Notes under the pieces: generated by a model
What the model was told of the DNA's origin: nothing
Databases searched by the model: none
The model's input: the letters and a program-made list of their open reading frames with translations, nothing else
Shown: piece by piece, positions 18,402 through 26,948 of the stretch
Layout: each line of letters opens with the position of its first letter
Numbering within the stretch: position 1 is the first letter of the stretch
NCBI GenBank assembly: GCA_903821635.1
Contig: CAIJLV010000077.1
Location: forward strand, 1-56,360
Reading direction: 5' to 3'
DNA from: an uncultured Verrucomicrobiota bacterium
GTDB lineage: Bacteria > Verrucomicrobiota > Verrucomicrobiia > Limisphaerales > UBA9464
Length of the DNA: 56,360 nucleotides
Position numbers and translations under genes: made by a program

Positions 18402-19223
18402 TTAGTAAGGCGCTGGCAACGCTTCGAATTTCATCTCGTTGAAGTCCTTGAGCAGCTTTTGGTCGCCGAGACCGGAGGCTTTGACTGTCGCACGGAACAG
18501 ACAGCCCCCTTCCGCCCACACCAGCTTTTTCCCGTCGCAGTCCGCCCACTCCCACATTGCGCCGTCCATGCGGTTTCCAGAAGCAGAGTGCTCCAGCTCA
18601 TGTTCATCCCAATAGCAGCCTTTACCCGGAGGCGCTCCCGTTTGGGCGTGGGCATACTTTCGAAGAATCCAGCCATGCGACAGCGGCTTCTCAAAAATGG
18701 TTAAGTCCACTTCCGAAACAGAGGGCTTTAAAACCCAGCCGTCGCGTTGCAGACGCACAAAGTAAACACCCAAGCACTCCCCTCCATAATTCCCCTTCGG
18801 CCGATAGTTGTTGTCCCGTCTCGGCATGGCGACGTCCTTCAGGACACGATGACCATAACCGTCGTTGAGCCAGTATTCCCGCTCGGAGGTGAAAAGCCCG
18901 CCACCGTGCCAACAGTCGCCCTTGCTGAGCAGCACGATCGCTTTCAGCCAGGGAACTTTCGATACAGCCGTCCACGAGCCTTGGGTCTCCGATCCCCACC
19001 GGCCATTCATGGCAAAGTAAATCAGGAACCGCCCATCAGCCGAGATGTCGGAGCGGCGCTCGTAAATTCTTCCCCGCAACCACTGTGCTGCCTTGAATTC
19101 GTCGGTCCTCCGGTTCCACGACACCGAGCAGACGCTCTTGGAAGGGCCGCGGCGCAACACCACGCCAACCTTGGCTTCTCTGGCCAAGAGAACATGGAGT
19201 CGGGCTGGGTGTCTTTGGGTCAT
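18402..19223 (-). CDS. Conserved hypothetical protein in the cysD-cysN gap
   Basis: A 273-residue soluble protein. ATG 19223 (MTQRHPARLHVLLAREA) is chosen; the open frame upstream runs into cysD and is antisense-free but Pro/Arg-rich. Trp-rich and Gly-rich strand-turn patterns (SADGRFLIYFAMNGRWG, GGSW-like turns, KGDCWHGGGLF, YWLNDGYGH) suggest an all-beta, propeller-like fold. I have seen this sequence type annotated only as hypothetical in diverse bacteria and cannot assign a function. It is 22 bases from cysD and 22 bases from the 78-codon gene, so it is probably cotranscribed with the cys genes. Confidence 0.8.
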   Translation of the reverse strand: MTQRHPARLHVLLAREAKVGVVLRRGPSKSVCSVSWNRRTDEFKAAQWLRGRIYERRSDISADGRFLIYFAMNGRWGSETQGSWTAVSKVPWLKAIVLLSKGDCWHGGGLFTSEREYWLNDGYGHRVLKDVAMPRRDNNYRPKGNYGGECLGVYFVRLQRDGWVLKPSVSEVDLTIFEKPLSHGWILRKYAHAQTGAPPGKGCYWDEHELEHSASGNRMDGAMWEWADCDGKKLVWAEGGCLFRATVKASGLGDQKLLKDFNEMKFEALPAPY

Positions 19224-19245
19224 TTCTGATGAATCAAAGAGGTAA

Positions 19246-20184
19246 TCAGAAATACCCCGCCTTCTTGCGATCCTCCATCGCGGCTTCGGACGCCTTGTCG
19301 TCGGCGCGGGTGCCGCGTTCGGTGACGCGGGCGGCGGCAACTTCGCCGATGATGTCGTCCACGGTGGTAGCCGGGCTGTCGATCATGCCGGTGCTGATCA
19401 TGTCGGCGATGGTGCGAACGCGGCAGACCATGGACTGGATCGGCTCGTTCGGCTTCGGGCGGCCGCCGGCGAACGGATCCGGCTTGGTCGGATCGGTGTG
19501 CGGCGGGGGCACGGGCAGACATTGGCCGCCGCGGCGGAAGACCTCGCGGGTGTGGCTGAAGTAGATGTGCGGCACCTCCAGTTGCTCCTGCCGGATGTAT
19601 TCCCAGACGTCCATCTCGGTCCAGTTGGAGAGCGGGAAGACGCGCATGTTTTCGCCCTGATTCAGGCGGGCGTTGTAAACGTTCCAGATCTCGGGACGCT
19701 GGTTCTTCGGGTCCCATTGACCGAAGGCGTCGCGGAAGCTGAAGAAACGTTCCTTGGCCCGTGCCTTCTCCTCGTCGCGCCGCGCGCCGCCAATGGCGCA
19801 GTCGAAGCGAAATTCTTCGATGGCATTCAGCAGGACAGGGATCTGGAGCTGGTTGCGGCTGATCTGGCCGGGCGTGGGCGTGACGAAGCCCTTGGCGATG
19901 CCTTCGTCCACGGTGCGGACGATGAGTTTCGCCCCGAGCTGCTTGGCGCGGCGGTCGCGGAACTCGATCAGCTCGGGAAACTCGTGGCCGGTCTCGACGT
20001 TGAGGAACGGCATCGGGATGTCCGAAGGGCGAAAGGCCTTCTCGGCGAGGCGCAGGAGGCAGATGGAATCCTTGCCGCCGGAGAACAGGAGCGCCGGGCG
20101 TTCGAATTCGGCCGCCACTTCACGCATGATGTGGATGGCCTCGGTTTCGAGATATTGGAGATGGTCGAGGTGGTAGCTGCTCAT
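19246..20184 (-). CDS. cysD: Sulfate adenylyltransferase subunit 2
   Basis: A 312-residue ATP pyrophosphatase-type subunit of ATP sulfurylase that forms the AMP-sulfate bond. The PP-loop SGGKDS is at 35-40; further hallmarks are GGARRDEEKARAKER, NVYNARLNQGEN, and FPLSNWTEMDVWEYI. The ATG at 20184 (MSSYHLDHLQYLE) fits the family start; an upstream in-frame start at 20250 would add an unrelated tail. It lies 120 bases downstream of cysH and is followed by the foreign three-gene cassette before cysN. Confidence 0.96.
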   Translation of the reverse strand: MSSYHLDHLQYLETEAIHIMREVAAEFERPALLFSGGKDSICLLRLAEKAFRPSDIPMPFLNVETGHEFPELIEFRDRRAKQLGAKLIVRTVDEGIAKGFVTPTPGQISRNQLQIPVLLNAIEEFRFDCAIGGARRDEEKARAKERFFSFRDAFGQWDPKNQRPEIWNVYNARLNQGENMRVFPLSNWTEMDVWEYIRQEQLEVPHIYFSHTREVFRRGGQCLPVPPPHTDPTKPDPFAGGRPKPNEPIQSMVCRVRTIADMISTGMIDSPATTVDDIIGEVAAARVTERGTRADDKASEAAMEDRKKAGYF

Positions 20185-20304
20185 CGGAAAAGTCTCTCTT
20201 AACCAGCGGGTAGACGAGGCCAAATGCGAAGGGGCCCCACTAGGGAACACCGACGGCAGGCTGCTTTCGTCAAATGTGAAGCCGGGTTCATCTGCGAATC
20301 ACCT

Positions 20305-20979
20305 CTAGGCGTGGGCGACAGCCTTGCCGCCCCAGGCCGCATGCAGGCCGCACTCGCGTTTTTCGTCGGCCTTGGCGGGATCGAAGTAATCCCACTCGTT
20401 GGGCAGGTTATGCTGCTTCAGGTAGGCCTCCATCTCAGCGTCGCTCCAGTGAAAGACGGGGCTGAGCTTGAGGGCGCCGAAATTGCCGTCGGGCGACACG
20501 ATGTCGAGGCCGGCGCGATTCGGGTTTTGAACCTTGCGGAGGGCGGTAATCCAGACGGTCGGCACGAGCTCCTTCATGCCGCGTTGGAAAGGTTCCAGCT
20601 TCATGGCGGTGCTGAAGGCTTTGATGCGCTCCTCGTTTTCCGGTGTGGGCTCAGGCATACCGCCGTAAACGGCGTCGTAGTGGGCGGCCGTAAGCTTCGG
20701 GAGGTAGGGCTTGAGGTTCAGCTTGAGGCGGGCCTTGAGGTCCTCGGCGTGCTTGTAGGTGGCGGGACGATTGTAGCCGTGATCCACCCAGAGCACTGGG
20801 ATGTCCGGTTGCACCTGGGTCACGAGATGAAGAATGACGGCCTCGTAGGGACGGAAATTGGTCGAGACGAGGGCGCGGCCGCCGGCTTGGGCGAGGCCCC
20901 ACTTCACGATGTCGAGGGCGGATTGGTTACGCAGCTCGATGTTGGCTTGGGCGATGGATTCAGGTGCTTGAAGGTTCAT
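20305..20979 (-). CDS. cysH: Phosphoadenylyl-sulfate (or adenylyl-sulfate) reductase
   Basis: A 224-residue thioredoxin-dependent reductase that makes sulfite from activated sulfate. The catalytic cysteine is in the C-terminal KRECGLH motif, and it is the only Cys in the protein. The absence of the CC...CxxC 4Fe-4S ligands of APS reductases points to the PAPS-specific type. That would require an APS kinase (CysC), which is not in this window nor fused to CysN. The chosen start is ATG 20979. It is 20 bases downstream of the DUF2061 gene. Confidence 0.93.
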   Translation of the reverse strand: MNLQAPESIAQANIELRNQSALDIVKWGLAQAGGRALVSTNFRPYEAVILHLVTQVQPDIPVLWVDHGYNRPATYKHAEDLKARLKLNLKPYLPKLTAAHYDAVYGGMPEPTPENEERIKAFSTAMKLEPFQRGMKELVPTVWITALRKVQNPNRAGLDIVSPDGNFGALKLSPVFHWSDAEMEAYLKQHNLPNEWDYFDPAKADEKRECGLHAAWGGKAVAHA

Positions 20980-20999
20980 AAAAACGGTCGGTGCAGGCG

Positions 21000-21227
21000 T
21001 CAGATATCGAAATCGTCCTTTTTCTTGATCCGGCCAAACGACAGGCGGTTCCAAACCCGTTCGTGCCCGTAATAGAGGATAATCTTCGTGAACAACTCGA
21101 CAAAGCCGATGCTGATCGCAGCCTTCATTTGGCCCGTTACCAAAAACGAAATCAGGATCGTGTCCAGTGTGCCGGTGACTCGCCAGGAAATCGCTTTAAC
21201 GAAGCTACGATACGGTTTTTCAGTCAT
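21000..21227 (-). CDS. DUF2061 membrane protein
   Basis: A 75-residue membrane protein with two predicted hydrophobic helices (about 12-31 and 35-54) and the DUF2061 signature RSFVKAISWRVTGTLDT, followed by AISIGFVELFTKIILYYGHERVW. DUF2061 genes are commonly found with sulfate assimilation genes, and this one leads the cysH-cysD unit with a 20-base gap to cysH. Its function is unknown; involvement in sulfate activation or transport is inference. ATG 21227 is chosen over an in-frame extension to 21326. Confidence 0.88.
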   Translation of the reverse strand: MTEKPYRSFVKAISWRVTGTLDTILISFLVTGQMKAAISIGFVELFTKIILYYGHERVWNRLSFGRIKKKDDFDI

Positions 21228-21328
21228 GACTCGGCCCGGTGTGAGTTCAAAATCGAGGCCTGGGGCGGCGGCCCAGCGGCGGGACGCTTGCGTGGGGCTG
21301 GTTCGGCAGTTACTTCCCGGTCGCAACT

Positions 21329-21937
21329 ATGAGCGACATCACCGCACTTCGAGTGGGCCAGACGGTCCCCGACTTTGAAATGGAAACCTATGACCCGGCG
21401 TCCGGGCAGTTCGGCAAACTTTCGTTGGCTGAGCAAAAGGCGGCCGGCAAGTGGACCATCCTCGTATTCTACCCCGCCGACTTTACCTTCGTCTGCCCGA
21501 CCGAGTTGGCCGATTTGGGCGACAAACACGCCGCCTTGGTGAAACTCGGCGCGACCGTCGCCGGGGTGTCCACCGACACCAAATTCTCCCACTTGGCGTG
21601 GCGCAGTTCCGAGCGTTTGCTCGCCGCTGTCCAATACCCGCTGGCCGCCGACCCCACGGGCGCCGTCAGCAAATTGTTCGGAGTCTACGATCCCAGCTCC
21701 GGTCTGGCCCTCCGCGGCACCTTCATGATCAATCCAAGCGGGGTGCTGGTGGGTTCGGAAATTAATTTTTACAACGTCGGTCGCGACGCCGGAGAACTGC
21801 TCCGCAAAATGGAAGCCAACGCCTACCTGATCGACCACCCGGCTGAGGCCTGCCCAGCAAAATGGAAACCCGGCGCCAAAACCCTCGCTCCGAGCGAGAA
21901 GATGGTCGGTAAAGTTTACGAAGCGTTGAACGGTTGA
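21329..21937 (+). CDS. ahpC: AhpC/Prx1-type 2-Cys peroxiredoxin
   Basis: A 202-residue thiol peroxidase that reduces hydrogen peroxide and organic peroxides. Peroxidatic Cys56 is in DFTFVCPTE and resolving Cys175 in EACPAKWKPG, both in the typical 2-Cys positions. The central WRSSERL segment supplies the conserved Arg. It is divergent from the DUF2061/cys operon (about 100 bases between starts) and is followed by a perfect palindromic terminator. No AhpF lies beside it; the TrxB at 50009-50941 is a possible source of electrons. Confidence 0.95.
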   Translation: MSDITALRVGQTVPDFEMETYDPASGQFGKLSLAEQKAAGKWTILVFYPADFTFVCPTELADLGDKHAALVKLGATVAGVSTDTKFSHLAWRSSERLLAAVQYPLAADPTGAVSKLFGVYDPSSGLALRGTFMINPSGVLVGSEINFYNVGRDAGELLRKMEANAYLIDHPAEACPAKWKPGAKTLAPSEKMVGKVYEALNG

Positions 21938-21956
21938 GGTCACTCTGACGAATTCA

Positions 21957-21992
21957 GGAGCCAGCCCCGCGCGGGGCTGGCTCCTTGTTTTT
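21957..21992 (+). terminator. Intrinsic terminator after ahpC
   Basis: A perfect 28-base palindrome (14 + 14, 21957-21984) is followed by TTGTTTTT (21985-21992). It lies 20 bases after the peroxiredoxin stop and before the convergent cysI stop, and could act in both directions, though the T-run favours the plus strand. Confidence 0.92.
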
Positions 21993-22030
21993 AGGAACGG
22001 ACGTTTTGCGGGTCAAGCAGCCGAGCCGGT

Positions 22031-23734
22031 TCAGTTCTTGGCCGCCGCCGGCTCGGACCAAAGTGCCCGGGCCACCCAATCGCCGAAGCGTTCGCCCGAG
22101 CTGCGCTCAGCCGCGTAACGGGTCAAAAGTGGGCGCAGTTCGTTTACAATCTCGGCGTCCTTAACCAGCTCCTTCCAGACCCGGTTGAGCCGCGTGCCGG
22201 GGGCGTTGCCGCCGAGCCAGACTTGATACCGGCCGGGCGCTTTACCCACGAAACCGATTTCAGCCATGTAGGGACGTGCGCACCCATTCGGGCAACCCGT
22301 CATGCGGATGACGATTTCTTCGCCGCCGAGCCCCACTTCGCGGCAAAGCTCGTCGATCTGCCCCAATAAGGTTGGCAGATAGCGTTCTGACTCGGCCAAT
22401 GACAAACCGCAGGTGGGCAACGCCGGACAGGCAATCGCCGCCGCCGCCAAAACGGTGGCTTGGTTTTCGGTCTTCACGCCGTGTTCTCCGAGCAACGCGG
22501 TTACCGCCGCACGGTCGGCGTCCGCGACGTTGGCGAGCATCACGTTCTGGTTGGCAGACAGTCGGAATTCGACGTTCGGGAACTGTTCGGCCACCCGACG
22601 CAGCGCGGTCTTCATCTGCCACCCCTCGGAATCTTTCACCCGGCCCATCGAGACAAAGAGGGTGCAATACCACTGCCCATCCAGAGCCCGGTTCCAGCCG
22701 TAGGTGTCGTTGGTCGTCGTAAAGTGGTAGGGGCGCGCCGGGGCAAATTTCATGCCCGCCCGCTGCTCAATTTCGCTGCGGACGGACTCCACCCCACGTT
22801 CCTGCACCACATATTTCAGGCGCGCGTGTTTGCGGTCGGTGCGGTCACCAAAATCGCGGTGCACCGTCAGCACGGCCTTGGACACCTCCACCAACTGGTC
22901 TGGCGTGATGAATCCGAGGACATCCGCGAGCCGGGCGTAGGTCGCCGCGTTGCCATGGCTGCGCCCCATCCCGCCGCCGACGGTCAAGTTGTAACCCACC
23001 ACTTGGTCGTGCTCCACGATGGCGATGAAGCCAAGACAGTTGGTAAAGATATCCATGTCGTTGGCCGGCGGCATGACAAAGGCCACCTTGAACTTTCGCG
23101 GCAGGTATTGGCGGCCGTAAAGGGGGTCGACAAATTCTTTGTTCTCCGCGGCGTCGAGGTTGAGTTGCACCCCGTCGAGCCAGATCGAGTGGTAGGCCTT
23201 GGTCTTGGGGAGCAACGTCTCGGAAACCAGCTTGGCGTGTTCGTATATCTGCTGGCGGGCGCGGGTGCTGGCCGGCGTCGGCGCCGCCATTACGTTGCGG
23301 TTCACGTCACCGCACGCCGCGAGCGTGTCCACCATCGCGGTATTCAGCCCCTTCATCAGTGCGCCGAGCCCAGACTTGGCCACGCCGTGGAACTGCACAC
23401 TCTGGCGCGTCGTGATGCGCAGGGTGTTGTTCGCGTATTGGGTCGCCAGCTTGTCGAAGGCGATCCATTGCGGCGCCGACAACACGCCGCCGGGGATGCG
23501 CCCGCGGATCATCATGATGTGGGTTTTGCCCTGCTTGCGGCGGTCCCGATCGTCCTGCTGATAGATGCCGTGGAACTTCAGGAACTGCTCGTCGTCCGAC
23601 GAAAAGCATTCGGCCGCCGGGTCCACGAGCGTCGCCGCGATGTTTCCCGCTAGGGTGGGAATGGCGATCTTCAGCAGTTCGTTCTTGGTGAGTGCCTTTT
23701 CGGCGGGGGCGGCACTGGCAGCGGCTTCCGACAT
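22031..23734 (-). CDS. cysI: Sulfite reductase haemoprotein
   Basis: A 567-residue sirohaem/4Fe-4S sulfite reductase that reduces sulfite to sulfide with six electrons. The cluster and sirohaem ligands are Cys436-x5-Cys442 (CPALPTC) and Cys481-x3-Cys485 (TGCPNGC). The protein has two ferredoxin-nitrite/sulfite reductase repeats (FHGIYQQDDRDRR and ITTRQSVQFHGV near the N-terminus). The length and motifs fit the CysI class rather than nitrite reductase. No cysJ flavoprotein is adjacent, so electrons may come from ferredoxin or from a CysJ encoded elsewhere. It completes the sulfate to sulfide route with the nearby cysDNH genes. Confidence 0.95.
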   Translation of the reverse strand: MSEAAASAAPAEKALTKNELLKIAIPTLAGNIAATLVDPAAECFSSDDEQFLKFHGIYQQDDRDRRKQGKTHIMMIRGRIPGGVLSAPQWIAFDKLATQYANNTLRITTRQSVQFHGVAKSGLGALMKGLNTAMVDTLAACGDVNRNVMAAPTPASTRARQQIYEHAKLVSETLLPKTKAYHSIWLDGVQLNLDAAENKEFVDPLYGRQYLPRKFKVAFVMPPANDMDIFTNCLGFIAIVEHDQVVGYNLTVGGGMGRSHGNAATYARLADVLGFITPDQLVEVSKAVLTVHRDFGDRTDRKHARLKYVVQERGVESVRSEIEQRAGMKFAPARPYHFTTTNDTYGWNRALDGQWYCTLFVSMGRVKDSEGWQMKTALRRVAEQFPNVEFRLSANQNVMLANVADADRAAVTALLGEHGVKTENQATVLAAAAIACPALPTCGLSLAESERYLPTLLGQIDELCREVGLGGEEIVIRMTGCPNGCARPYMAEIGFVGKAPGRYQVWLGGNAPGTRLNRVWKELVKDAEIVNELRPLLTRYAAERSSGERFGDWVARALWSEPAAAKN

Positions 23735-24095
23735 AATCCTTAGTTAGTTACTAATGTTGTTCAACAAACCATGAACCATCTCGCGACGGTCAGCAAGTTT
23801 CATGTCAGAAGACCTCGTTCCGCAACGGGATTTCCGCTGCTTAAAGGAGGCCCGCTATTCGGCGCCGGCGGCCGCCTAGAAGAAACGCTCGCCTGAAAGC
23901 GGAGTCATAGGGGCGGCCCACTGAAGTTCAGGTCGAGGCTACCAAGAACCTGATTCGACGGAGTTGAAGGCCCACTGAAGCTCCCACTTGCTTCGACATT
24001 TTCCCCTTCCCCGTGCCGGCCGGCTGCCGTTCACTCGCCCCGCTTTCGGCGGAACGCCCGCCGGCGCGACTGACCACTGCTTACTGACTGCTGAA
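23735..24095. other. Intergenic region between divergent cysI and argG
   Basis: This 361-base gap must contain promoters for both genes. On the cysI side it has a short TTAG repeat (about 23740-23750) and an 11-base dyad TTGTT-C-AACAA (23757-23767) about 23 bases from the cysI start, a possible operator. I see no riboswitch I can name. The rest looks featureless. Confidence 0.45.
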
Positions 24096-25340
24096 ATGAA
24101 GATTGTCCTCGCTTACTCCGGCGGCCTCGACACCTCGGTGCTGCTCTCCTGGATCAAGGATACTTACGGCAACGCCGAAATGATCTGCTTCTGCGCCAAC
24201 ATCGGCCAAGAAGACGAACTCAAGGGCCTCGAAAAAAAGGCCAAGAAGACCGGTGCGTCGAAGATTTACATCGACGATCTCCAGGAAGAGTTCGCCCGTG
24301 ATTTCATTTATCCGATGCTCCGGGCGGGCGCGATTTACGAAGGCCAATACTTCCTCGGCACCAGCATTGCGCGCCCGCTGATCGCCAAGCGCATGGTCGA
24401 GATCGCCGTGGCCGAAGGGGCCGACGCCATCGCCCACGGCGCCACTGGGAAGGGCAACGACCAAGTCCGCTTCGAGCTGACCGCCGCCGCGCTCGCACCC
24501 GAGTTGCAAATCATCGCCCCGTGGCGGGACGAACGGTATCGGAAGGATTTCCCCGGCCGCCAGGCGATGATTGATTACTGCGCCGCCAAGGGCATTCCCG
24601 TGCAGGCCAGCGCCAAGAAGCCCTACTCGATGGACCGCAACCTCCTGCACATTTCCTATGAAGCCGGCATCCTCGAAGACCCGTGGTATGACTCCTTCGA
24701 TCCGAAGCAAAACCGCGATTACTTCACCACGCTGTCCGTATTGCCAGAAGACGCGCCGGACAAGCCGGAGTTTGTCGAACTCGACTTCGTGAAGGGCGAT
24801 TGCGTGGCCGTGAACGGCAAGAAGCTAACGCCGCTCCAAGTCATGAAGTTCCTCAACAAGCTTGGCGGCAAACACGGCGTCGGCCGCGTGGACATGGTCG
24901 AAAACCGCTTCGTCGGCATGAAGAGCCGCGGCGTGTATGAAACCCCCGGCGGCAGCATCTTGCACTACGCGCATCGTCAAATGGAGAGCCTGACCATGGA
25001 CCGCGAAGTCATGCACCAGCGTGATGGCTTCGTCCCGAAATATGCCGAGCTGGTTTACAACGGCTTCTGGTATGCGCCCGAGCGGCTCGCCCTCCAAGCC
25101 TACGTCGAGGAAAGCCAAAAGAACGTCACCGGCACCGTGCGCGTGAAGCTCTACAAAGGCGGACTCTACGTCGCCGGGCGCAAGAGCCAGTTCAGCCTGT
25201 ATAATCCGCACATCGCCACGATGGAGGCCGACCCAACCAAGGCTTACAATCAGGACGATGCCACCGGCTTCATCCGCCTAAACGGCCTGCGCCTCCGGGT
25301 TAACAGCACCGTCAACGGCGCGAAAAACCTGAAGGGTTAA
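24096..25340 (+). CDS. argG: Argininosuccinate synthase
   Basis: A 414-residue enzyme that joins citrulline and aspartate with ATP to make argininosuccinate in arginine synthesis. The ATP-pyrophosphatase P-loop AYSGGLDTS is at 6-14; [15 protein letters not shown] and [14 protein letters not shown] are also family hallmarks. ATG 24096 ([10 protein letters not shown]) is the family start; the open frame upstream to 23988 is ignored. A terminator follows 21 bases after the stop. No argH is adjacent. Confidence 0.97.
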   Translation: MKIVLAYSGGLDTSVLLSWIKDTYGNAEMICFCANIGQEDELKGLEKKAKKTGASKIYIDDLQEEFARDFIYPMLRAGAIYEGQYFLGTSIARPLIAKRMVEIAVAEGADAIAHGATGKGNDQVRFELTAAALAPELQIIAPWRDERYRKDFPGRQAMIDYCAAKGIPVQASAKKPYSMDRNLLHISYEAGILEDPWYDSFDPKQNRDYFTTLSVLPEDAPDKPEFVELDFVKGDCVAVNGKKLTPLQVMKFLNKLGGKHGVGRVDMVENRFVGMKSRGVYETPGGSILHYAHRQMESLTMDREVMHQRDGFVPKYAELVYNGFWYAPERLALQAYVEESQKNVTGTVRVKLYKGGLYVAGRKSQFSLYNPHIATMEADPTKAYNQDDATGFIRLNGLRLRVNSTVNGAKNLKG

Positions 25341-25361
25341 GGGTTCTAAGACTCATTCAAG

Positions 25362-25393
25362 GGCCGGCGCACGGATTCCGTCGCCGGCCTTTT
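25362..25393 (+). terminator. Intrinsic terminator after argG
   Basis: An 8-bp GC stem (25362-25369 with 25382-25389) is extended by an inner ACGGA/TCCGT pairing and followed by TTTT (25390-25393). It separates argG from the convergent gene ending at 25397. Confidence 0.85.
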
Positions 25394-25396
25394 GGC

Positions 25397-26749
25397 TTAC
25401 TGCATAAGCAGTGAAAGCTCTTTCCGCTCCGTCCCGCGTAGGACGGTGCCCTTCACGGGTTGCCCGGGCTGATACTTCTTCAGCAGCCGGCCCAAGAGTT
25501 CGCTTTCGGAAATGCGGGCAGCCTGACCGTCGAGTTCCACGATCACGTCGTCCTTCCGGAAGCCGGCCTGCTTCGCGACCGCGTGTTTGCCGTATTCACC
25601 GGCATGTTTGACGAACAAGGCCATTGCTTCTCTGCCGAGACCACGTGCCGCCCGCTGCTCATCGGACAAATCTTCCAACCATAGGCCACCCAAGGCCATG
25701 GCCCGCAATTCCCAGGAACCAGCCCGGCGCGAGATATCCGACTTCAGCCGCCAGCCTTCGGGCAACTCAATCAGCACCGGCCAGTTGGCGCCGGCCCGCT
25801 TTACTAGGGCGCGCAACGTCCCGGAGTCACCCGTCCGGTGCAAAATCCAACTCACGTCCGCACTAGAGACCAACGGTTGGCCTGCGAGCGTGGTGATGTC
25901 GTCGCCGACCTGAAGCCCGGCCTTGGCCGCCGGTGAACCCGCCACCACCGCCTGCACCCGCGCCACCTGATCCGGCGCGAGCGTCAGGCCAAAGGTCTGG
26001 GGCGCCGGCCAAGGGTAGATCCATTCCGTGGGTATGGGCTGGTTTTGGTCGCGGTAAGACGCGCGGATCGCTTCGCCGATTTGGTGACAGTGGACGCAGC
26101 TCGGCACGAGCTTCCCTTCCCAATCGAGGTTACGCGGGTATTTGCCGGCCAGCAGCGGGATCTCCAGCGGATCCTTGAAGGGCAGCGGCGCGCCCTGTTT
26201 GCCCGCGAGGGACGCTTGGTTTTTCGGATAGCCGCGGTGAATCGCCAGCGCTCCTTCGAGCGTCCGCCGGAAACCATCAATCGTGTCGTCCTTCGAATTG
26301 ACCTGCTGCGCCCAAGAACCATACCGACCGTAAACAGTGCCATCGGCGTTAAAAATAACCGTCGAGAACGACAGGTCGTAATCCACTTGGAAGAGTGCCA
26401 GGTCGAGCGCGTTGGCGTTCATCACGCGCACACAGACGAACTGGTCGAGCAGCCGGCCGAGTTCCAAGTCCTGCATCAGCACCCGGGCATCAATGCCCGC
26501 GCAGGCCAGACACGGCACGCAACGCAGGGTGACCAGCAGGGGTTTGCCAGTCCGCTGCGCCTCCGCGAAGCCCTTCTGAAAGTCGTTGTAGATCCAGCGC
26601 GGATCGTTTTCGAGGTTGGCGCGGTCATTCCGCACCGCACCCGCCCGGTCCTTGACCGTCTCGGCGAACGACAAATAGGGGAACGTAGCCAATCCCAACG
26701 CCAGCAGGAACAAGCGGGCTTTCATTGCGGAGGTAGTGCCATGTCTCAT
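25397..26749 (-). CDS. Exported thioredoxin-fold, haem-motif and double-PDZ protein
   Basis: A 450-residue exported protein with a signal peptide (hydrophobic core about 12-28, cleavage near SFAET). The thioredoxin-like domain carries CVPC in LVTLRCVPCLACAG and a cis-Pro-like region. A c-type haem motif CVHCH sits in PSCVHCHQIGEA. Two PDZ domains follow: one around GSPAAKAGLQVGDDI, and a C-terminal one around AKQAGFRKDDVIVELDGQ. ATG 26749 is chosen because GGAG stands four bases upstream; ATG 26725 (MKARLFLLALG) is an alternative. The combination suggests a periplasmic redox or haem-linked scaffold. Function is not established. Confidence 0.82.
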   Translation of the reverse strand: MRHGTTSAMKARLFLLALGLATFPYLSFAETVKDRAGAVRNDRANLENDPRWIYNDFQKGFAEAQRTGKPLLVTLRCVPCLACAGIDARVLMQDLELGRLLDQFVCVRVMNANALDLALFQVDYDLSFSTVIFNADGTVYGRYGSWAQQVNSKDDTIDGFRRTLEGALAIHRGYPKNQASLAGKQGAPLPFKDPLEIPLLAGKYPRNLDWEGKLVPSCVHCHQIGEAIRASYRDQNQPIPTEWIYPWPAPQTFGLTLAPDQVARVQAVVAGSPAAKAGLQVGDDITTLAGQPLVSSADVSWILHRTGDSGTLRALVKRAGANWPVLIELPEGWRLKSDISRRAGSWELRAMALGGLWLEDLSDEQRAARGLGREAMALFVKHAGEYGKHAVAKQAGFRKDDVIVELDGQAARISESELLGRLLKKYQPGQPVKGTVLRGTERKELSLLMQ

Positions 26750-26864
26750 CCCGCTCCGCAATCGCAAGGCCTGCACAGACGCCTGAATCGGGGCCACTGC
26801 CGATCCGCCCGGGGTGGCGTAATTTAGTGGGGCCAAGTGGGTCCGTTACGCCCCAAAAAATCGC

Positions 26865-26895
26865 AAAAACGCCCGGCAAATAGCTTTGCCGGGCG
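26865..26895 (-). terminator. Intrinsic terminator after gnd
   Basis: On the minus strand an 11-bp stem (26885-26895 with 26870-26880) with a four-base loop is followed by a U-run (26865-26869), then a second T-rich stretch. It lies about 53 bases past the gnd stop. Confidence 0.9.
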
Positions 26896-26948
26896 GACTT
26901 GGATCGCGGGAGGACTGAGCCGTCGGCCCCCCACGAAGTGAAACGCCT

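Noticed and set aside
23735..24095. A SAM or other sulfur-related riboswitch upstream of cysI
   Set aside because: None of the conserved core sequences I know for such riboswitches is present; only a short dyad remains.
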